Of a DNA stretch of 45,994 nt, positions 41,468-45,994 are shown in pieces. This DNA is from an uncultured Lachnospiraceae bacterium (GTDB taxonomy: Bacteria; Bacillota; Clostridia; Lachnospirales; Lachnospiraceae), in the NCBI GenBank assembly GCA_947089585.1, contig CAMULB010000003.1:1-45994 (forward strand), written 5' to 3'. A program made the position numbers and the translations under genes. The notes beneath the pieces were generated by a model. It saw nothing but the letters and a program-made list of their open reading frames with translations. It made no database searches and was not told the origin of the DNA. Numbering within the stretch: position 1 is the stretch's first letter; each line of letters begins with the position of its first letter.

Positions 41468-42714
41468 TACAATTTTCCTTCTTGTATCACTGTTAAAAAT
41501 TGCTGCGCCAACACCTGATAATTAAAATGCTCGATCACGGCTTTTCGTCCCCTTTGGCCCATCTCAATTCGTTCCTCTTCTGTTTTCTGCTGCAATTGCA
41601 TAATTCCCTCCGCCAGCGCCAGCGCGTTCTCTGACTCCACACTGATTCCACACTGAAATTCCTCAATATAATTGTTTGGAGCCTCAATTGCATATACAAT
41701 CGGCTTTGCAGACATCATGGCGTCAAACAATTTATTCATGCAAATACCAAAGCGAGACATACGATTCTTCTTGATTCCAACATAAATGCCATCCACATTT
41801 GCCAGCAAAGAAGGGATACAGCTTTTCTTCACCGGCGGCATAAAGCAGACTGGTGCCCCCAGGCCTTCCGCATATTGGCGCAAATTTTCTTTGTCCATGC
41901 CGTCTCCCACAAACAATGCGCAAATCTGCTCATTCTTCAGTCTTGTGACCGCATCAATCAGGTACTCTAACGCATAGGATTTGGTATGGCTGCCAAAAAA
42001 ACAAATCACAAATTTCCCCTGTTCTTTCCAGCGATCCAGCTGCTGCTGACAAGCTTCTGGCAGACTCTTTTGTTTCTGCCACTCTTCCAGTACAATGCCA
42101 TTGGGTATGGAGACAAATTTTTCTTCCGCCATTCCATGACGCATCAAATATTGTTTGGCAGCCGGCAGCAAAGAAACGACCCGATCAGAGTGGCGGCAAA
42201 AACTGTTTTCCGCCAGCTGCATCACGGCAATAAAGGGATGAAATTTGGACATACCGCCCATCTCCATCGGTGTAATCGGCCACATATCATGAATTTCATG
42301 GAGAAGAATTACCCCCCCCCCGCTCCGATTGGCCAACCGCCGCAGCCGCTGTCCCGCATACGTATCCAGCGGATACGTCGAGGAGGTGATAATTGCATTG
42401 GGCCGATACTTCCTGACAATCCATTTTGCCTTCAACCAGATCTTCGATACAAACCGCGCCATCGTAATTGCCCGCTTAGCCCCGTTGCCCTCATAGGCGC
42501 CTGTTTTAATCCAGCAGTATGTAATTCCGTCAATCAATTCCTCTGTAAAATCCTTTTCCACCCTGGGATTACGGCTGCGCAGATGTGAATAATCACCGGC
42601 CAGAATCGTCACCTGATGCCCGGCCTTCACCCATTCCCTCGCCATATAATAAGGTCTGTATTCCATTCCCATCTCCAACGATCCCGCATAATGGTTAATC
42701 AGCAAAATGTTCAT
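41467..42714 (-). CDS. glycosyltransferase, GT4 (WbuB-like), with internal G10 tract
   Basis: Probable repeat-unit glycosyltransferase of 415 residues. The N-terminal acceptor domain starts MNILLINHYAGSLEMGMEYRPYYMAREW. The donor domain has CFFGSHTKSYALEYLIDAV, LFVGDGMDKENLR and RFGICMNKLFDAMMSAKPIVYAI. WbuB-like enzymes transfer amino-deoxy sugars such as FucNAc; the donor here is unknown. The frame also has an ATG at 42720, overlapping the previous stop, but GAGGG is correctly spaced only for the ATG at 42714. An uninterrupted run of ten G encodes Gly-Gly-Gly just before VILLHEIHDMWP; any one-base change in it ends translation within about five codons. Confidence 0.9.
   Translation of the reverse strand: MNILLINHYAGSLEMGMEYRPYYMAREWVKAGHQVTILAGDYSHLRSRNPRVEKDFTEELIDGITYCWIKTGAYEGNGAKRAITMARFVSKIWLKAKWIVRKYRPNAIITSSTYPLDTYAGQRLRRLANRSGGGVILLHEIHDMWPITPMEMGGMSKFHPFIAVMQLAENSFCRHSDRVVSLLPAAKQYLMRHGMAEEKFVSIPNGIVLEEWQKQKSLPEACQQQLDRWKEQGKFVICFFGSHTKSYALEYLIDAVTRLKNEQICALFVGDGMDKENLRQYAEGLGAPVCFMPPVKKSCIPSLLANVDGIYVGIKKNRMSRFGICMNKLFDAMMSAKPIVYAIEAPNNYIEEFQCGISVESENALALAEGIMQLQQKTEEERIEMGQRGRKAVIEHFNYQVLAQQFLTVIQEGKL
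42312..42321 (-). repeat. homopolymeric G10 tract in a glycosyltransferase gene
   Basis: Ten C on the plus strand, ten G on the coding strand, about 395 nt into the gene. The current length keeps the frame open. With nine G the next codon is TAA; with eleven G a TGA follows after GGT AAT TCT TCT CCA. This is the layout of a slipped-strand phase-variation switch. I noticed no comparable C or G run elsewhere in the window. Confidence 0.85.
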
Positions 42715-42716
42715 CT

Positions 42717-43415
42717 TCATCCCTCAAAGTCTTTTCCCAGCACGGCAAGCACCGTCCAAAACATCTCTTTCAGATTCTGCATAAAACTAAAATTCCGAAT
42801 TTCATCCAAATTGTAGCGCATCTTCTGTGGCAGAATTTCTTCTATATAAATACGGTCCGCATCCTCCCCGGTTGCCAGCAGCTCATCCTCATTCTTATAC
42901 AAAATAGAGGCCAGGCTGGTGACACCGGCCGGCAGCAGCAGGGTTGCCCGCATCTCCTCGCTGTATTGTGCAACATACTTCGGCACCTCTGGGCGCGTGC
43001 CGACAAAGGTCATCGTTCCCCGCAGCACATCAATCAGCTGACAGATTTCATCCAGCCGCAGCTTGCGAATCCAGGCCCCAACCCTGGTAATGCGCGGATC
43101 GCGCTTCAATGTCACCTGCGTGCCAAGCTGCTGGGCGTGCTGTACCATGGTGCGAAATTTAAAAATCCGAAAATGGCGTCCGTACTGCGTCACTCGCTCC
43201 TGGCGAAAGAAAACCGGCCCCGGCGAGTCCAGCTTGATCGCAATCGCCAAAAGCAGAAACAGCGGCGCTAGAACCACCAGCATCAGAAGCGAAACCACAA
43301 GATCAAAGCCCCGCTTTAACAGCAGGCTCATTTTTCTTTTTGCCAGAATCTCATAGTAATCCTTCACCGGGTCGCAGCGCATAAATTCCGGAAGCTGCTC
43401 CCACTTTTTCAGCAT
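42717..43415 (-). CDS. initiating phosphoglycosyl transferase (undecaprenyl-phosphate sugar-1-P transferase)
   Basis: Starts repeat-unit assembly by moving a sugar-1-phosphate from a nucleotide sugar to undecaprenyl phosphate at the inner membrane face. The 232-residue product is a small monotopic enzyme of the WcaJ_C/PglC group. It has a re-entrant hydrophobic helix at about 35-60 with the KRGFDLV entry, DSPGPVFFRQERV, FKFRTM, and the catalytic Asp122-Glu123 dyad (RLDEICQLIDVLRG), then the FVGTRPEVPKYV end. It overlaps DegT by 7 nt and the next gene's frame by 4 nt. The sugar moved is not determined; the adjacent aminotransferase suggests an amino sugar. Confidence 0.94.
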   Translation of the reverse strand: MLKKWEQLPEFMRCDPVKDYYEILAKRKMSLLLKRGFDLVVSLLMLVVLAPLFLLLAIAIKLDSPGPVFFRQERVTQYGRHFRIFKFRTMVQHAQQLGTQVTLKRDPRITRVGAWIRKLRLDEICQLIDVLRGTMTFVGTRPEVPKYVAQYSEEMRATLLLPAGVTSLASILYKNEDELLATGEDADRIYIEEILPQKMRYNLDEIRNFSFMQNLKEMFWTVLAVLGKDFEG

Positions 43416-44617
43416 TTGAGATACCTCTTCACAATTCGGCTGTACTGCTCGATCACATACGCAACCTCCTCATCGGTCAAAAGCGTATGCAGCGGAAGCG
43501 TGATTTCATTTGCAAAATGCGCATAAGCCATCGGATAATCTGCGATCTCAAAGCCCATCTTCTGATAACCGCTCATCATCGGCAGCGGTTTGTAATGTAC
43601 ATTGGTGGAAATTCCCGCCTGTGCCATCGCAACGATGATCTCCTGGCGCTGGTCGGGCGATATCCCCGGCACTCTCGTCAGATACAAATGGCCGGAGCTC
43701 TGCCATTCCTTCGTATAATGCGGTAATACTTCGATTCCCAAGGGCTTTAAGGCTGTGTCGTATGCTTCAATCAGCTCTTTTCTTCGCTTGAGAATCATTG
43801 GGTATCGTTTCAGCTGCGCCAAACCGATTCCGGCCATAATATCCGTCATATTGCATTTGTACCAGGGACCGACAATATCGTATTCCCATGCGCCGAGCTG
43901 TGTCTTGGCCAAAGCATCCTTTGACTGGCCGTGCAGAGAAAACAATTGAATCTGCTGATACAGCTCTTCATCGGCAATGCCGGGAATGCTGTTCCAGGTC
44001 AGTGCTCCGCCCTCGGCCGTCGTCAGATTTTTGACCGCATGAAAGCTAAAGCTGGAAAAATCCGCAATCGCTCCTACCATCCGTCCATGCCAGGACGCGC
44101 CAAAGGCATGCGCCGCATCCGTACAGACTGCAACCCGTCCCAACGCCTCCTGGATTTGGTTCGCCGGCTGAAAAATCCCTCTTTTTCGTTCCACAATTGA
44201 AAAAATTCGCGCATAATCACAGGGAATCCCGGCCAAATCCACCGGGATCACTGCCTTTGTCCGCTCATTGATGGCCGCCTCCAAAGCCTCGTAGTCAAGC
44301 TCCAGCGAATCCTTCTGGATATCAATCATCACCAAGGTCGCTCCGACATGGCATACCACTGACGCACTTGCCGTATAGGTATAGGCGGGCACAATGACCT
44401 CGTCCCCCGAACCAATCCCCAGACAGCGCAGCGCCATTTCTGCACAGGCAGTCTGTGAATTCAGGCAGACCGCTTTCTCTACCTGGCAATATTCTGCAAT
44501 CCTGCGTTCAAATTCTTTTGTCTTGGGCCCGGTGGTAATCCAGCCGGAGCTCATAGCCGCCGCTGCCTCTTGAATCTCCAGATCCGTTAAATCCGGCGGT
44601 GAAAATGAAATATTCAT
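43409..44617 (-). CDS. DegT/DnrJ/EryC1-family sugar aminotransferase
   Basis: A 402-residue PLP-dependent aminotransferase acting on a keto-sugar nucleotide. PLP site: Lys196 (SFHAVKNLTTAEGG) and Asp167 (CTDAAHAFG). The N-terminus ISFSPPDLTDLEIQEAAAAMSSGWITTGPK is typical of C4 aminotransferases (ArnB/PglE-like), which normally act after a 4,6-dehydratase. No dehydratase is in the window, so its substrate would come from a gene elsewhere. It is the first gene of the polysaccharide operon, with AAGGAG 7 nt before the ATG, and overlaps the phosphoglycosyl transferase, so it probably makes that enzyme's sugar. Confidence 0.9.
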   Translation of the reverse strand: MNISFSPPDLTDLEIQEAAAAMSSGWITTGPKTKEFERRIAEYCQVEKAVCLNSQTACAEMALRCLGIGSGDEVIVPAYTYTASASVVCHVGATLVMIDIQKDSLELDYEALEAAINERTKAVIPVDLAGIPCDYARIFSIVERKRGIFQPANQIQEALGRVAVCTDAAHAFGASWHGRMVGAIADFSSFSFHAVKNLTTAEGGALTWNSIPGIADEELYQQIQLFSLHGQSKDALAKTQLGAWEYDIVGPWYKCNMTDIMAGIGLAQLKRYPMILKRRKELIEAYDTALKPLGIEVLPHYTKEWQSSGHLYLTRVPGISPDQRQEIIVAMAQAGISTNVHYKPLPMMSGYQKMGFEIADYPMAYAHFANEITLPLHTLLTDEEVAYVIEQYSRIVKRYLKC

Positions 44618-44952
44618 CCTGTTACTCCTTATGGCCTTTCCTGCTTATCTCCCCATTTAAAACAATAGATATTTCCGGCACATTGAATCCTAAATGTCGC
44701 CTTCTATTCCAGATCTCCTATAAGATCTCTCACAGTTCAATCAGAACTCTTCCCGAATCTCACTCTTTAAAAAATTCTTTGTGTTTATTATATGGATAGA
44801 ATACAATATTTTTTACTTTTTATACCCTAAAATTTTGAAAAAAACTAAACACAGCTATATACTATCACGGTTATCCACAAAATACAAGCAAATTTTTCAA
44901 TTCTAGCGCATGCCCTCAAAAACGGGTAGATCAAGTTTTCATTCTGCCTTTG
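44618..44952 (-). promoter_or_regulatory. AT-rich leader and promoter region of the polysaccharide operon
   Basis: This stretch of about 335 bp has no credible gene. On the minus strand a TATAAT lies near 44790, without a clear -35, and other AT-rich -10-like sites lie further up. The transcribed leader would be about 165 nt. It contains AGTTC-TGATT-GAACT, a small hairpin, next to a direct repeat of GAGATCT. Long leaders of this kind can carry antiterminator sites, but I see no direct proof. Confidence 0.4.
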
Positions 44953-45025
44953 AAAAAACAAATGCCAGGGCATGTCTGAAATGCATTGCACAAAGCAATC
45001 CCGTTCAAACACTCCCTGGCATTTG
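44953..45025 (-). terminator. long-stem terminator after the TIM-barrel gene
   Basis: CAAATGCCAGGG (44959-44970) and CCCTGGCATTTG (45014-45025) are perfect 12-bp inverted arms around a 43-nt interior that itself holds a small hairpin (ATTGC...GCAAT). On the minus strand a TTTTTT run follows directly, ending transcription upstream of the polysaccharide operon promoter. Confidence 0.82.
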
Positions 45026-45048
45026 ATGTTCCACTCGGACAAATCGCA

Positions 45049-45134
45049 GCTTCCTATTGTTCATCCTCATATCCGAGACATTGTCCCATTAGCTTCCTAT
45101 TGCTCATCCTCATATCCGAGGCATTGTCTCATTA
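45049..45134 (-). repeat. 43-bp tandem duplication across the stop codon of the TIM-barrel gene
   Basis: Two adjacent 43-bp copies (45049-45091 and 45092-45134) match at 40 of 43 positions. The right-hand copy encodes the protein's last residues (MRQCLGYEDEQ) and stop; the left-hand copy lies just past the stop, in another frame. The period is not a multiple of three. Confidence 0.9.
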
Positions 45135-45994
45135 ATTTCTGATGCTTTCTGACATATTCAATGTCGTCTACCCAGCCAATATCATTCATTCTTCTGTTTC
45201 CCTCAAACTCTGAGCAGATATAGCCCTGATAATTTCCTTCCGCAAGCGCCTTTAGGATCGCCGGATAATCCATGTTGTCTACTTGTCCCGTTTCATCAAA
45301 TTCATAGAATTTTCCATGCACATACACGAGCTTATTCGCATATTCCTTTAAGGTCTCATAGGAGAAATTTTGGTTCCGATCATACGGATTGGGCATTGTG
45401 CAATGGAATCGCACCGCCCGCCAATCCGTTTCGGTGGGATGCAGACGCAAAAATTCGTCTTTGAATTCCTCCAGGCAAAAGCCTCGCTTCTCCTGATAGC
45501 ACTGAATCTGTCTTTCTCTTAACGCCAAAAGAACCTCTTCATTCACACCATTGTTCCGAACCTCACACCCGACATCTGCCATACTGATGCAGTACTCATA
45601 CGAGCTGAAATCTACTTGAAGCCCTACATAGGGAATCCCCACACGCTCTGCCATTTCCAAATATTTCTCCTGGCAAGGATCTGCCACACAGGTAGGATTA
45701 TGACATTCCAGCGCCATCATAACGTCATACTCCTGCGCAATTGGCAGCAGCCGTTCCACCAGCTTTACATCGGTCAGCCGATAGGGACTGATTCCCTGAT
45801 CTCCCACATGCTCGTTATGCAGAATGCGGACGGTATGGCATCCAAGCTTCGCCGCAGTACGAATATACAGTACGCTTCGCTCATACAATTCATCATCCGT
45901 CAGCTGTCTGTCATGCCACATCGCCCGATCCGAAAAATGGTCCAGACATACCGGCTCCAGATCATATCTGCGCATCCAGCCGTTCCACTTGTCC
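45097..45994 (-). CDS. sugar phosphate isomerase/epimerase-like TIM-barrel protein (5' end outside window)
   Basis: Member of the AP-endonuclease-2/xylose-isomerase-like TIM-barrel superfamily. About 299 codons are visible and the frame is open to the window edge, so the start is outside. An internal ATG at 45975 is unlikely to be the start, because the preceding residues (DKWNGW) continue the same fold. Barrel strands with typical polar ends are visible: TVRILHNEH, MMALECHNP, GLQVDFSS, RFHCTMPNP, LVYVHGKFYEF and YICSEFEG. The Glu, Asp, His and Glu in these could be the metal ligands. The substrate is unknown; sugar catabolism is likely. It is separated from the polysaccharide operon by a terminator and belongs to a unit lying to the right. 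Confidence 0.8.
   Translation of the reverse strand, partial: DKWNGWMRRYDLEPVCLDHFSDRAMWHDRQLTDDELYERSVLYIRTAAKLGCHTVRILHNEHVGDQGISPYRLTDVKLVERLLPIAQEYDVMMALECHNPTCVADPCQEKYLEMAERVGIPYVGLQVDFSSYEYCISMADVGCEVRNNGVNEEVLLALRERQIQCYQEKRGFCLEEFKDEFLRLHPTETDWRAVRFHCTMPNPYDRNQNFSYETLKEYANKLVYVHGKFYEFDETGQVDNMDYPAILKALAEGNYQGYICSEFEGNRRMNDIGWVDDIEYVRKHQKLMRQCLGYEDEQ

Noticed and set aside
44845..45042. 65-codon minus-strand ORF between the TIM-barrel gene and the operon
   Set aside because: It spans the terminator arms and has no RBS or recognisable sequence.
1..45994. CRISPR arrays, tRNA, rRNA, insertion sequences and prophage
   Set aside because: I saw no regularly spaced repeats with unique spacers, no tRNA cloverleaf signature and no transposase, integrase or phage structural protein among the readable genes.

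Overview
The window reads as chromosomal DNA from an endospore-forming, Gram-positive Clostridia member of the Bacillota, most like a Lachnospiraceae relative. The evidence is a set of sporulation genes (spoIIE, yabP, yabQ, a CotS-like kinase), a class B sortase, AGGAGG ribosome binding sites and sigma-A type promoters. This placement is inferred from gene content; no 16S or other marker is present. Almost every gene is on the minus strand; only a HAD phosphatase and glgB lie on the plus strand.

Region 1 (1-12,700) is housekeeping and sporulation. In minus-strand order it holds cca, a CotS-like kinase, a PEGA lipoprotein, phosphoglucomutase, hup with a near-consensus promoter, rqcP-yabP-yabQ-divIC, then spoIIE-tilS-hpt-ftsH with overlapping or touching ends. 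ftsH runs off the left edge.

Region 2 (12,700-20,830) is mixed: a chemoreceptor, a phosphoglycolate-phosphatase-like HAD protein convergent with a TetR regulator, a glycogen branching enzyme with a repetitive, basic C-terminal tail, and a secreted SGNH-hydrolase/Ig-like/FN3 protein.

Region 3 (21,060-27,060) is a surface module: a class B sortase followed by a 1651-residue secreted repeat protein. That protein ends in the sortase-type motif SPKTG plus one Glu and then a stop, with no hydrophobic anchor or basic tail.

Region 4 (27,180-44,620) is a Wzx/Wzy-type capsule or exopolysaccharide locus of 16 genes. It carries an initiating phosphoglycosyl transferase, six glycosyltransferase genes (one N-terminally truncated), a flippase, an EpsG-like polymerase, an asparagine-synthetase-like protein, and homologues of WbpA, WbpB, WbpE, WbpD and WbpI, which together would make UDP-ManNAc3NAcA. 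The block 28,465-36,480 is visibly AT-rich. It separates wbpE from wbpDBIA and has a decayed acetyltransferase fragment at its edge, which looks like a swapped serotype cassette. The glycosyltransferase at 41,467 contains an uninterrupted G10 tract. One-base slippage either way gives a stop within about five codons, so it is a strong phase-variation candidate. The gene just downstream is a paralogue that begins exactly at the point corresponding to the end of that tract.

Region 5 (44,950-45,994) holds the 3' part of a sugar-phosphate isomerase/epimerase-like TIM-barrel gene running off the right edge, with a 43-bp tandem duplication across its stop codon and a long terminator.

I saw no rRNA, tRNA, CRISPR array, transposase or phage gene.
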